Shown one piece after another: positions 12,756-24,478 of a DNA stretch of 64,000 nucleotides. Positions within the stretch are counted from its first letter, which is position 1. Every line of letters starts with the position of its first letter. A program made the position numbers and the translations under genes. Below the pieces are notes generated by a model. The model was given only the letters and a program-made list of their open reading frames with translations. It was not told the origin of the DNA and did no database searches. Origin of the DNA: Gamsiella multidivaricata (Eukaryota > Mortierellomycota > Mortierellomycetes > Mortierellales > Mortierellaceae); the NCBI RefSeq assembly GCF_025024155.1, contig NW_026251717.1, positions 496,001 to 560,000 of the forward strand, read 5' to 3'.

Positions 12756-14779
12756 TTACACACTGCTCTCCCGTGCCCCTGTTTTACCGTCCTCATGGGC
12801 AGATTGCACTGGCAAGCTCGAATCGGACTCTGCGCCGGGCCTGCGACTTGAGCCACGATGTCTCATCAAACGTCCTTCCACGGTCTCAAACCCCTTGTCC
12901 ACAAATCTCTTAGGCACAACCACCAACACCAACGCCACGATTGCGAACGCACAGCAGATATACGACCACAGGTTTCCAACAGCTGTGTAGATCGTCGAGA
13001 CATGGTCTCGAAGTGGAATATCGGCACTAAACGTCCCTGAGCCCAGATTGTACTTGTATCCAAAGATCTGATGGTAGGGGTCCCAGACCGTCGACGGGGC
13101 CCAGGACCCGCATCGGAAAATGGTTAGACCTTGCTCAACAGCTCTGTACGACTGAATGCTTGCTTCCAGACGACCGATTGATCCTTGGAAAGTTTAGGAT
13201 TTGTAAAAAAAACCAACAACAAATAGCATATCAGAAGGGCCGTTTTTTTTTTTAGCTTTTTTACGCGTGCTTACTAGCAGAAACACATTCAAGACTTACC
13301 CCATGTCCAGCTTGGTTGGAGCAGGATATTGACCTTCTGCTTCCCGGCCTGTGCGATAAAATTCTGGAAATCCATGTCGAAACAAATGGCTCCCCCGAGC
13401 CGTCCAAAGTTCTCCGTGTCCACAACCGGCAACTTGTTGGGTCCCGGAACAACGGTGGTCTCGACCATGGCCACTGGATGCGCCTTCTGGTATTCAAACG
13501 CGACCTGTCCCTTAGGATCGAACACCGTGAACATGTTCTTGCTGTCGATCATATACGAGTCCAGATACTGACCGTAGGTGATTCCCAGGTATATTCCATA
13601 CGTCGTCGAGATGTTCTTGGCCGTCGCCCAAAATTCGTCCACCATTGCCTGGTTATTCATCGTCACTGCACCCTCGCTCCAGATCACAATCTTGGATCCA
13701 TCCTTGGCCAGCTCATGTGTCTGGGCCAAGTAGCTAGACATGTTGTTGTAATCCGAGGAACCGATCACACATCCTGCCTTCACCGTCGGTTGTATCGTGT
13801 CCACCAACGGTTTCATGTAAAACGTGCCCGTTGCGTTCCAGAACCGCATTGACCCATAGAAGAACACAAACATTATAACAATCAAGTAGGTCGGCGTTGG
13901 AGCAAAGGCCAAGCGACGTACAAGAACCATGCGACGACGCGTCTGGGTCCCGAGTTGGTTCCATGCCTTAAGCTCCTGCTCTCTGCCAGCCTCGAAGCGG
14001 ACATACCGGATCCAAGAGCGATAGATGATGACCGCGGTCCATACCTTGCGTTTTACGAAATAAATAAATAAAAAGACGTGCCGTTCAAGTTAGTCTAAGA
14101 GCTCTATAACACTGCGATCAGTCGAACACGTCTATAGCATAAGACTCACCACCAAGAACTCAATGCCTCCGATGCCTGTGACGGAGGACCACTGCACGAT
14201 GGGCTCCAGCTGGAACTGAGTATAAGCGATGGACCCGTAGGATCCAATAGGACTGACCGCGTACACAATCGTGAATAGGGCCACCCAGACTGAGGGCGCG
14301 ACGAGTGTTGCGAGCAGTGCCCAGGCCCCGTTCTGGAATCTGTCCTGGGGGAGAAATCGACGTTGCCAGGCCAATTGGATCCAAAAAGGAATCATCCCGG
14401 CCAGGGCAACACCCATCCCGATGAGGAAGGGAGCAGCCATCAGAGAGTTATCCCAGACATCCGACTGCAGCATGCCAGCGTAGGCGATGCCTGTTCCAAC
14501 GGTGATGCAGGCGAACAGATATAGGTTTGGGAAGATGGCAGCCCAGGACCAAGGACCTAGCCTATCAAGGTAGCCAAGTGACATGGCAATGGCGAGGTAG
14601 GGGGCGGGAGGTACATTGAGGAGTCCAGGACCAAAGACTGTGCAGACAAGGACGAGAAGAGGGATTAGGACCGCGGTGACGGAGGGGACAGAAACGGCCC
14701 CGCCCAACATTTTTTCGAGTGAGACAGGGAGGAGGCGGACTGAAAGAGATGGTTTAAGGATGAGAAGAGCGGTTGTCAA
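12756..14779 (-). CDS. Lnt-like membrane acyltransferase (apolipoprotein N-acyltransferase / CN-hydrolase fold)
   Basis: 600-residue protein in three exons (14779..14150, 14044..13300, 13183..12756; phases close). The N-terminal third has about six hydrophobic spans; a nitrilase-superfamily domain follows, then a last span (YICCAFAIVALVLVVVPKRF) and a polar tail. This is the arrangement of bacterial Lnt, which acylates the N-terminal Cys of lipoproteins. The catalytic Glu-Lys-Cys triad is recognisable: IVIWSEGAV (Glu), YQKAHPVAMVE (Lys) and GGAICFDMDF (Cys). Further landmarks are the substrate strand PSWTWG and the downstream RAVEQGLTIFRCG, comparable to the RA.E..R..... segment of Lnt. Fungi have no known lipobox lipoprotein pathway, so the substrate is open; a luminal or surface protein acylated by phospholipid transfer is an inference. 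Alternative: a divergent membrane nitrilase/amidase. Confidence 0.8.
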
Positions 14780-15838
14780 GAAGGATGAATGAGTGGATCG
14801 TTTTTTTTTTATTCCTCATTCCTGTGATCGAGATGACCTTATTTTTGTGCTTTTTTCTCGTACGCCGAGACGAAGAGCACAACGTATGGGGCGAAGAGCA
14901 AACCCTGTGGGCGCACGAGCCTAAATGTTTGATTAGCAGTATGCGAATGAGTGCGCTGTCTCCAATACGCTAATGCGCATGATCGGAATATAGCAGTGGA
15001 ACCAGGATGATACATAAGCAGAGTTTGTTCCTCATGAAATGAGATGAACTCTTGCTCTTGCCAAGAAGATCCATTTGGGCTTTCTGGGTGCACAATACTT
15101 TGCCACAGCAATGGTCGTCGTTCCATGAAATTGGATATTGCCGGATAAAATCTGTGTCACCACAGCGTTTCGTTGTTTGTGCGACCAAGGTTGTGTGTGC
15201 AAAAGAAGTCTCATCGTGGCAGCCGACACGGATATGCGTCGGCGTGCATGTGAAGAGGAGCCAGGTCCCAATAAATAGGCCACCCAGCCCAAATTTGGTG
15301 AGGATCGTTGTTGATCCATGTATGGGAGCGCGCCCTCTTTGGTCCCAGAGCAACGGTAGCACACATAAATGGTAGCGATCCCTGGCAAGGGCCCAATGGA
15401 GTAAACGGGGTCTAGATCTGTTCAGCCTTCGCTCGGAGCTTGTTTTTATTCGACAGGATCAAACAGGAACAAAGAACAGACGTCGCTACCTGAAGATCTC
15501 TACAACCCACGAGATTATTTGGGCGCAGCAGCCCCCCTTTTATACCAATTCGCTGGGTGAGCATCCATCCAGTGCAGCGTGCAATATTTCCTCGTGTATG
15601 ACCTAGTCCTATTGCTCGTGGAGTATGACCTAAAGGGATATCTTCTTGCTGCTCTTACCTTCGAATCCTGCTCGCTAGTTTGCACACAATAAAGCACACA
15701 CGAAGACTTCGCCAGAATCATGGGCTCGCAATGTCAGTAAAAACCAGACCTTCGTGCATTTTTTGCCTTGGGCCTTACTCTTTTCTTAGAGCCCTTGTTC
15801 TGTCTGTCGTCTTCCTTGCCCAATTGCAATTAACAACA

Positions 15839-17047
15839 TTAATGCGGGCCTGTAATGTTCTCACATTTCCACTGCTTCTGCTCCATATTCTTTGCGACAG
15901 TAGCTCTGCGCTCGCCCCACTTTTTAATGCTCTCTTTCTTTTTTAAGCAACCTATTATCGTTCTTGGCTTGTTTTCCTCTATGTGCCAACTGCAATACCT
16001 TCGACCCCTCATGCCCTTCTCCTTTAACGCAGTCATCTTCTCAGAGTCTGAAGCCCGCAGGACAGCCAGCTTGTCCTCGTGTGTTTCTAACCAACAATGC
16101 TTCGATACTCGGAAATGGCACATCATCAGAATCTCAATACAAAATCGAATAAGAGCAAGTGCGCGTCATACTATCGTCTTGAGCTGACCCTGCGCGTCTG
16201 CAGGCCTCCCCCTTTGTCTTCTGCAGTCCGTCGAATTCAACCGAGCCACTCTACAGCTGTTAATGGAAGAAGCGGATACCCAACCACTCACTGTTCTGGG
16301 TGATCCAGTATTACCCTTGACTACAAGTCCTTCTGATCCGTCTATGATGTACTTCTCCTTGGGCCGGTTTCCATAGTATTTGTTCTTATCCCCCTCTTTT
16401 TCCTTTTCTCCTCCGTTTCAACCTTACGTCCTAGATTGATATTGAGCTGCCTGTAGCCATTGTTACGTCCGCTGCACGACAGTTTCTTCGCATTCTGGTC
16501 AGAAGCTCCTTCAGTTTGATGCGCGGTCCCTCAAAACTGTGTGTTGACCATTTTACTACTGTTAATGCCCTCACAAATCGTCCTCGATAACATTATCGTC
16601 ACCGGTGCCTTTGATCTGGAAGTCGCTGTTTGTTGTTGTCGTTATTGTCATCGCCACTGCCACTGACTTTGTCTTCATTCAGGTTCCTGTCCGCGATCAT
16701 TTTCTGGTTGGATATCCGTGATTGGTTTTATCGTTCTCTATATCTGGAGAAGAGAGCACATGCTTTTTATTAGCCTTTGATTTCTCCATGACTTCCTACA
16801 TTTTTTTTTTTTTTTTTTTGCTGTGCTGATATTTAGAGTTCTGTGCCATCCGAGGGTTAATTTTCGTCAGCTTACAACTAAAGTTATGGCACGATATGGC
16901 ACCACATATCGTTGCTAGCCTTACCTGCTCTCCCTTGATTGAAAGCTTTCTATAGTGTTGAGTCAGATTCAGTCCTAAGAGCGAGTCGAATGAATTTTTT
17001 TTATCTGCCTTTATCCACTCCCTTGGCAGAGACCGCATAATATCCAT
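15839..17047 (-). pseudogene. Possible decayed protein-coding gene
   Basis: I do not recognise a family. On the minus strand an ATG at 17047 opens 41 codons that end at a consensus donor (GAGCAG then GTAAGG at 16924). Downstream, segments that read like protein lie in different frames and are separated by stops or frame changes. Examples are EVMEKSKANKKHVLSSPD (about 16.79-16.74 kb), KLKELLTRMRRNCRAADVTM (about 16.5 kb), KYIIDGSEGLVVKGNTGSP (about 16.36-16.30 kb) and HEDKLAVLRASDSEKMTALK (about 16.07-16.0 kb). No set of standard introns joins them cleanly. This fits a pseudogene or a very divergent gene, but chance open frames remain possible. Confidence 0.25.
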
Positions 17048-17076
17048 AGTTTTAGTTAGTTACGCCTTAACATGAG

Positions 17077-17126
17077 GTACTTGTGCCTATGAACCCATGA
17101 AGTACTTGTGCCTATGAACCCATGAA
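17077..17126. repeat. Perfect 25-nt tandem duplication
   Basis: Two head-to-tail copies of a 25-nt unit beginning GTACTTGTGCC and ending CCCATGAA, without mismatches. The base before the first copy also matches partly (CATGAG). The perfect identity suggests a recent duplication. No gene overlaps it on the plus strand. Confidence 0.9.
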
Positions 17127-18018
17127 GTCGAGTACTTAGCCCAGGCTGCGTTTCATACCTCGAGGCTCCCCACTTTGAAGGAGATCGCCATGGTTGGAAT
17201 CATGTGAGGGGAACGAGTGAGCGATGAGTCAGTGGGCAAAGCTGGAGGTTGAGAATAGGGGTAAAAATAAATAAATAGGACGGTAGTGCCTACCATCACG
17301 CGTTGACCCTGCACCATGCAGCCTAGCAGGACGCGTCGCGTGCACGCGTTTCTTCAATCCAGGGCACCTTCTCAGTTATGAAAACAAGGAGCTAAAGGGT
17401 TGGTGCGCGCGCAGGATGAAAGATTACAAATGGGTAATACCTCATTCGCCTTATGTTCTTCGCTTGCTTTCGGCGGCGCACGCAATCCGCACCTGCATAA
17501 GCACGCACAGAACACAGAGCACAAACGATATGGGTGTCGTGTTTTTTTTGTTATGTGTTTATTATTCTTGGTCCCCTGCGTTTTTTTTTTTTTTTTGTTT
17601 TTTTGTCATGCCCCTCTCCATTCGCATGGTCGCCCTGATCTCCTTATGACCTTCGTAATATGCATATGCTTCCTCTCCCCCCACAACTTCTGCGTCATAC
17701 AAAGACTTTGGTACCCAAATGTTCTTCTTACCCCACAACATTGTTGTCCCGAAGGGGGACAGCTTACATGCAGGATCGCTCAGAAAGCATGCAGCCGCGT
17801 CGTTTTCAACCGAAACGAAGGAGGAAAAAGTCGTTTGGCGGACTTGTTTGACACCCGTTTACAGTGACCAACTATGCACCCATCATGCATTCCCATGCAT
17901 TCCTATGCACTTGTAAAGTCGCGAGCCGAGCGGATCCGTACCCCCGACTCTTCTTCCCCGATGAGAATCGACTTTTCTAGCAACATCCCTATCCTAAAGC
18001 CCAACACGTCGTTTTGGC

Positions 18019-18026
18019 TATAAAAG
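18019..18026 (+). promoter_or_regulatory. TATA box of the ML-domain gene
   Basis: TATAAAAG, 100 nt before the ATG at 18127 and followed by a pyrimidine-rich stretch. This is the best canonical TATA box in the window and fits a strongly or inducibly expressed secreted-protein gene. Confidence 0.6.
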
Positions 18027-18126
18027 AGCGGCCTTTTTTTTCTAATTCCTCAGGTTAATACCATCCCACTTCTCATATCTCCCCAACCAACCTCCTCTCT
18101 TTCCACCTACTACACCCAACTCGACC

Positions 18127-18825
18127 ATGAAGATCTTTGCTACCATCGCCGCCCTTGCCTGCTTGGCCGTCGCACGCTCGCAAACGCTGCCCCCGATCAC
18201 GAACTGCGCGACAGGACCCACGGACCTGACGATCGACACCTTCACCCTGGCGCCTTACCCTCTGTGCATCAACCAGAACGTCTGCGCCACCGGTACCGGC
18301 CAGCTGAGCGTCCCATTGATCCAAGGTGCCAAGTTGGCGATCACGGGCAGATACGGTGGACGTGTGGTCTACACCGATAACCAGGACGTGTGCACGCTCT
18401 TGGCTTCCCAGGGATTCAGCTGCCCGATCCCGATCACCATGACCTCGATCACGGTTTGTGTGCTCGTCAAGCCCACTGCCCCTGCGAACGTAAGGGGGAA
18501 AAAAGGAGGAAGCAGTTGCTTTCGTCTTTGAGTTTCTTTATGTTGGCACGGCACACATGTAATAAGGGTTGTGATTCTGACGCGTTTTTTTTTATTTTTT
18601 ATATGCAACACTAGGTCCCCGTCGCTCTCACTGTTCTTGTCACGAACGGAAACGGCAACGTGCTCTTCTGCCAGGCTGGTAAGTACACAACTGTTTGTGG
18701 CCTATTAAAAAAGAGGAGGGAAGGGAAAATATTTCAAAAGCAAGTCGAGTTATCCTAACTTCATCCCGTCTTTATCGTTCACTTTCTCCACTTTAGCCAA
18801 CGGTGTCATCGCCAAGAACTGCTAA
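18127..18825 (+). CDS. Secreted ML-domain lipid-binding protein (PG/PI transfer protein / NPC2-like)
   Basis: 151-residue precursor in three exons (18127..18489, 18615..18678, 18797..18825; phases close). A signal peptide is clear: MKIFATIAALACLAVARSQ with probable cleavage after the Ala/Ser region. The mature part of about 130 residues is beta-rich with eight Cys (in NCATG, PLCIN, NVCAT, DVCTL, FSCPI, TVCVL, LFCQA and KNC), and ends on a Cys as NPC2-like ML proteins often do. The motif around FSCPI followed by a hydrophobic strand matches the family. ML proteins bind single lipids in a beta-sandwich pocket and act in vacuoles or outside the cell. Family assignment is good, the lipid is unknown. 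Compact gene behind a strong TATA box. Confidence 0.8.
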
Positions 18826-20151
18826 ATGCTTCTCGGGCGAGAGAGGCTTCACCCCCTTTGGTCCGCTTCAGCGTCTGCCTCCTCTTTTTTTTTTTGTGGT
18901 TCTTCTTTAACAAAGCGTTCAAGGCTTTGTTGTGTAGGTAGCTAATATCTATTAGCCGTCCTTGAACCCCATAATTAATAAAAAAAAAACTCGCTCTTCT
19001 TTCCAGAAAAAAGAAAAAAAAAGAAAAGAAATGAAATGAGAGCTCGTTCTGACTGGCACCCATTCTGTTTAAATGTCACTACTTGGAAGCAAAAAAATGA
19101 TAATAATAATAAAAATAAAAAAATAGAGCGCGACCGAAGATTCGTGTTTGATGCACTTTGAAAAAAATAAAGTAAATACCCTCCTGTGTTTTCCATTCAT
19201 TCATCTGCTGATTGCGGCGTACACATTCTGTGCAATTAGAACGCCCTTCCTGCATAGAATTTATCTGAGCCCATTTCGACGATCAAAAAAAATATGGGGA
19301 CAGATATATTAAAACGAAAACGATCAAGGGGACGCATGAGCATGAATACAACGAGCGCCTCCTCCTTCTCCTCCTCCACAGACGCAATTCAAGTATCTCC
19401 CTAGGGGGACATCACGTTAAAGTAGACGCGTATTTATTTATCTATTTATCTGTTTTTTTTCTCGTCCCAAGGGCAGGCGAAAAGGGAAGTGTCGCGTTGG
19501 GGAAATGAGATAAGCGGAAGATGAGGACTCTGACGCGTGCAAACCTTGACCGAGAACGCGTCAACTGACAGTACACAGATAATAAAAGCGTTCTATCGTC
19601 CTGACTGTCGCTTTTTTTTTCTTTTTTTTTTTTTTTTTTGCCTTCGGCGTATTTGTTCTACCTTGTTTTTTTTAACGTTCGGCGTATTTGTTCTACTTTG
19701 TTGTTTTTTTCCGATCTTCGGAGCATGACATGGATCAGAGTACATGGAGGAACGCTAGCATGGACTACATTCCTGTAAAGTGAATAATGTTTGCGCGGGC
19801 GTACAGTATGTACTGTACATCAAAGTTAGCTCCCCACCCCTCCACACGCACACACACAATTTTTTTTTTTTTTTTTTTACTTTCCTTGAAAACGTGCATT
19901 TTGTCTGTCAATTTGGAGTTGCATAGACGGTCTGTAATTGTATGTAACATAGGCCATTTTTTTTTTTATTCTTAGACGACAATTCATTGACGCCAAAAGA
20001 ATGTATATATGTGTGTGTATGTTTGTGTAAACATCACAACCCGCTTGTTTCGCTTCAATCGTCCGGTTGTATATAGCATCATTGCTCATCTTTGTAATCG
20101 CCGTATTTAACTCATCTTTTTTTTTTTATTCTTTTTCTTTGCTTTCGGGTT
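18826..20151. other. Convergent intergenic region, AT-rich
   Basis: 1326 nt between two gene 3' ends. Rich in A and T runs (about 19612-19639, 19861-19878, 19961-19970) and short near-repeats, such as two copies of an element containing TTCGGCGTATTTGTTCTAC (about 19643-19662 and 19678-19698). No supported gene. Confidence 0.55.
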
Positions 20152-21378
20152 TTACTCAGCAACGATGGTGCCCATCCGCTTGACATACTTGAGCATCAGC
20201 TCACCCATGTCGCGGATCACAAAGACACAGACAACCATGTTATAAAAGTCGCAAATCTTCTGCAGCCGATTAAGGATCTTCAGATGCGTCTGATGAGGGG
20301 GCAGGGATTCAAAGTGCTTGAACATCGCCTCCAGGAGATAACTCGACTTGAATAGTTGGATCAGTATCTCGGTATAGTGTGTCGTGTCCTCGCTATATAT
20401 ATTTTTTTTTTCATCATATAGGAAAAGAATGGGGATCAGATAACCACTTCAAAAAAAAAAAAAAAAAAAAAAAAAAGTCTTCTTTACAACTTACATTTTT
20501 TCATTGACGATGGTTTTCTGCACCGTCTTTGAAAAGTTCTTCCACTGGTTCTTGAGATCTGCAGTCGATCTCCTGGTATTCCCAGTCGTGGGTCCACCCT
20601 TGTCCGACATGGATGAAGACGTCAGGTTGGACGAGGTCATCAATCCTGTCGAGAACGTGCCCGAGGACAGCGTCCCGGTCGACAAGGCAACCGATGACAT
20701 CGATCCAGATACGAGTGTCGCGGAAATGGGGTCGTCACTCTGGAGCCAGTCATACGGATTCGATCCGTTGTCGTCGTGCTCCCCATGCTTTTGCTGGTAG
20801 TGATGCGGAGGTCGATGTTGATGATAAGGCGAAGGCGCATGTCCCTGGCCTCCATAGCCCGGTCCGCTGAAGGACGTGCTGCTGTTCCTGCTGTGTGAAG
20901 CGCCAGCCTGGTCAGAGACCTTGCCAGGTCGCTGAATAAAGGATAATTTCTTACCCAACTTGTTCCAATGGTCAAGCGTTATGGCCTCAAACGCCTCTAA
21001 TTCCTTCAGCACCAGATTCCTCTCGTTCTCGGCCTTCTCCAACCGTCTGTCCATGCCGACGAACAAGTTCAGTTCCCCGTTCTTCGACTGAGTCGCCATC
21101 CGATCTAGGAACTGCGATAGGGCGTTACATGTGTTGATCTTGGCTTCGATCGCTGGGAGACGGATCATAGCCTTTTGATACCAGATGTGTCTGGGGACAT
21201 AAAGCTTCGGGCTGAGGAACCCACCCGTGGTCATAGTCTGTTCCAGCAGATGTATGAACCAGAAGCAACGGAGGAATGGGCTAGTGGGCGCCGGGCTAAT
21301 CTCCGGATGAGGGAGAGGCTAGATCGAGGGGTTATTTTTTGATGTGAGAAAAATAAACCGTATGAGTTAATTGCTGAC

Positions 21379-21411
<33 letters not shown>

Positions 21412-24400
21412 AAGGGACACTTACAGGTTTCATGCCCGCAAATGGATCATGAGCGATCACGTCCTGCAGTGTCCATTCCCGGGTATTGGTTGACGAATTG
21501 TTGTTATGCTTGGGCTGCTTCTTGTCTGACAGCTCTTTCCAAGAACCATCCGCCCCCGCTATCGCATTGCTCATCAATGCCATGTTTGCCCGATGCTCCG
21601 TCGGAGAAACTGGCGATAATGACGGAGATTCTCCACTCCGTCTGGGCAACGATCCAGAGTTTCGTTTTTTAGAGTCCGTTCCAAAAAGTGGCATAGAAAT
21701 CGAGACCCTTGACCTTCCCGACGAAGACGATCCGGAAGACGATGATGTCAAAGATATCGATGATGCTGCGGCCTGATAGTGTGAGTGGGGTGATACCGAC
21801 TGTGCTAGCTTTCGCTCCGGCTCTTGGTACTGCTGTTGCATCAACTGCTCATACTGCCGCTGCTGCTGTTGCTGCTGTTGTTGTTGCATTAGCTGCTCCC
21901 GCTCTAGCTCCCGCTCTTGCTCTTGCTCTTCCTGCTGCTGCTGCTGTTGCTGGAGCTCAATCACCGAAGAGTCTAGCATGATATGAATGGTTTGTCGGTC
22001 GTCATCGTTTGTGAAAAACGAGGATAGGGAGGTTCGAATAGGGAGCATGGGTGGTATGGACTCTTCTTCCTGCTCTGGTTGAGAGGGATTATACCATCCT
22101 AGTTGTCAATATATTCAAAGAGATTGTCAGAAACGATCGAGTACAGGAGAGGGGGAGTCTTGCTCAGCAATGATGGAGATATCGCATAGCACAAACAAGA
22201 GTATTCTGGCTTTACCTTTGATGAAAACGCGTTCACGAGGAGCGGCCTCCTGAGTGCGTTCCAGGTGCTCTAAAAAGATCTTTGAGGTCGCAAAGCTCTT
22301 GTTCAGAAGATTCGGCAGCCATTCTTGCACCAATTCATCTGGGCCTCCATCAGCCAACTCTTCCGCCTCCTCAGCAGTCAGCTCTGGGAATGTTTCCTCT
22401 TCAAGAAAAGCCTCAGAAGAGAAGGATAGTTCCTGGATATGAGATAGCTCGCCTGTCAGTGACTGCTCCTCCTCTGCCTCTGCCTCTGCCTCTGCCTCCT
22501 TCGTCTCTTCATTTGATCCCTGGTCATGCTCATCTTTATCTTCCTCTGTTTGTCCAGCACTTTGCTGTTGACCTTGCTCGTCTTTCACCTCTTCCTCGTC
22601 TTCATTCTCCTCTTGCGGACCTTTTTCCCGCTGAGGCTGTAGAGACTGGTCCCGACTCGGAATCAGGTCATGAATGTCCATCTGCTTGACTTGGCCTCCT
22701 GCCTGGACCACTCCTTTCATCCGACGAGTAGGACCCGATGGTGGCAATGGCGGTGATGCGGGCTTTGAGGGCAAATACGGCAGGGGCGCGCTCGGGGGCG
22801 GAGACAGAGGCCGTTCGCTGCTCATCAGGGATTGCATGATCATATGGCTGGCTGATAATGTGGGTGAGTTTGGACGTGGAGGACGTGATGGTGGAGAAGC
22901 AGCCCTGAGTCTGTTGGGCTTTAGTGGCTGGACTGGAGCCATGACTGATTCTGGTATTGGAGGCATGGTTGAGAAATCCGTCGTGAATGACGATGTCGGT
23001 GCTGGAACGAATTCTGCGATAGAGTCGAGCATGGATACGCCAGTCAACGGCATGGGTTCTGAGGTGAGGCCGTTTGGCCTTGGTGGCGGTGGCAATGGCA
23101 GAGGCGTGGTTGGGGCGCTCTGCAAAATGACGACCTTGGGCAATGCTTCCCGCTCTCTGCCCCTGGCATGTCCTGTCCGTCGCGGCTGGTACTGAAGGTG
23201 GCCAGAGGACTCTTCCTCAGGAGAGAGAAGACCACTCTCTGCGACGCGCAACGTACTTACTCCTGTGTGTGTCTTTGTGCGGTACCGCCCACGTCCGGCC
23301 CCACTCCCGCCGGCGCCCTCCTGTCCGTGTCCGTGTCCATGTCCATGTCCATGTCCCGGTACCTGCGCCTGTCCTTGTCCGTATCCAGGCTCATTCACAG
23401 CAGAAGTGGACTCTGACCTCTGCCGAAACGGTTTAAGTTCAGTAGGTGAAACGGGGGAGAGAGGCCCGTGTGAAACAACAGCGGACTGTTTGGTGGTCCG
23501 TCGCGGAGATGCGTCTCTTCGTGGAGGTATTGACACCTGCGGCGGCTGTTGCTGCTGTGTTTGCTGTGGCTGTTGTTGCTGCTGCTGGATTACCCCTGAG
23601 ATGCTGGGGTTATTGTACGCGCTCTTCGTAGCTGTCAGCGGAGGTGAACGCGGCATTTGTGGACTCAGCCGAGGAGAGATTAGTCCGCGTGGAGGCGGTG
23701 GAGGTCGAGGCGATTGTGTGCGGGTCGACTGTCGCTGCTGTGGAGGACTCGGACTAGGGCTGAGCCGAGGTGGCTCTGGAGCAGGGGATTGGACCGTAGG
23801 TGACAGCGAAGGCCGAGTATCATCCGACTGTACGAGCAGAACATCCTCTGATGATTGCTTTTTCGATGCGTCTGTCCCAGGTCCGGCGCCCTCGGCTTCT
23901 TGTTGCGACGAGGGTGGGTTTGGCGGAGTTGCAATGGCGTGCATCCTGATCCGATACGAATCATGCTTGAAAACAAGAAAGAAAACCAGACATCGAGAGC
24001 AGCAAAGGTCAGGAATTTGTGAAGAGTAAACGTTATCGAAGACATAGTTGCAGTGTAGTACGGTACTTCGACCGCATACAGGCCTGCTATTGGAACGCGA
24101 TTCGCCCCTTAGAAAGAAAACACAAAAAACGGCAGAAACACCTACAATGATCTTTAATCGCTCTCGCTCTTCAGGGACCGTGGTTGCATTTACGACCTTG
24201 GACAACAGCGCCACGGCTTTGCTATACGACTCAATTGCTCCCGAAATGTTGCCCTCGTTGTCCATCTGCACTGCCGACTGAGCCTCGAGGAGCGCCATGG
24301 TCAACAGCCCCTTTGTGCTCGACGAGGACCGCGGCCGACCACTTGCCCCTGTTCCTGTGGTGGGGTCATGTTTGGGGCGGTGGGCTGCTGGTCCTAGGGG

Positions 24401-24478
24401 AGGGCTTTGCACTGGACTGGGATTGGCTGCATGGTCTAGCGAATCGGTTGGTTGGTGAGATGACTGAGAGGAATCCAT
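20152..24478 (-). CDS. Large MIT-domain protein, polyQ- and Pro-rich
   Basis: 1273-residue protein; exons 24478..24146, 23965..22216, 22098..21425, 21318..20495, 20392..20152, all phases consistent. Residues about 56-122 form an MIT three-helix domain (MALLEAQSAVQMDNEGNISG, AIESYSKAVALLSKVV, then ERLKIIHDSYRIRM across intron 1). Such domains bind ESCRT-III tails and act in endosomal sorting. The middle is low-complexity: Ser/Pro-rich blocks, GHGHGHG and EAEAEAEAEE tracts, and two Gln-rich stretches. The conserved C-terminal third begins FLRCFWFIHLLEQTMTTGGF, then LSPKLYVPRHIWYQKAM, a coiled-coil-like helix (KAENERNLVLKELEAFE) and a final helical exon. I recall this N-MIT plus C-conserved layout in uncharacterised fungal proteins; no specific name is claimed. 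A continuous 877-codon frame (22127-24760) runs through intron 1 and is not the real protein. Confidence 0.8.

Larger units (their letters stand above)
14780..18126. other. Gene-poor region
   Basis: 3.3 kb without a gene I can support. It holds the promoter of the Lnt-like gene, a possible decayed minus-strand coding region (about 15.84-17.05 kb), a 25-nt tandem duplication at 17077-17126, T runs at about 16801-16820 and 17581-17596, and the promoter of the ML-domain gene at the right end. Confidence 0.55.

Noticed and set aside
15655..15680. TTCGAATCC, similar to a tRNA B box
   Set aside because: No A box at the proper distance upstream, no acceptor stem pairing and no T-arm stem around it.
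23265..24029. Plus-strand Cys/Gly-rich frame of 254 codons
   Set aside because: Antisense of the Pro/Gln-rich part of the MIT protein; Cys and Gly runs are the reverse complement of CAG/CCA-type repeats.
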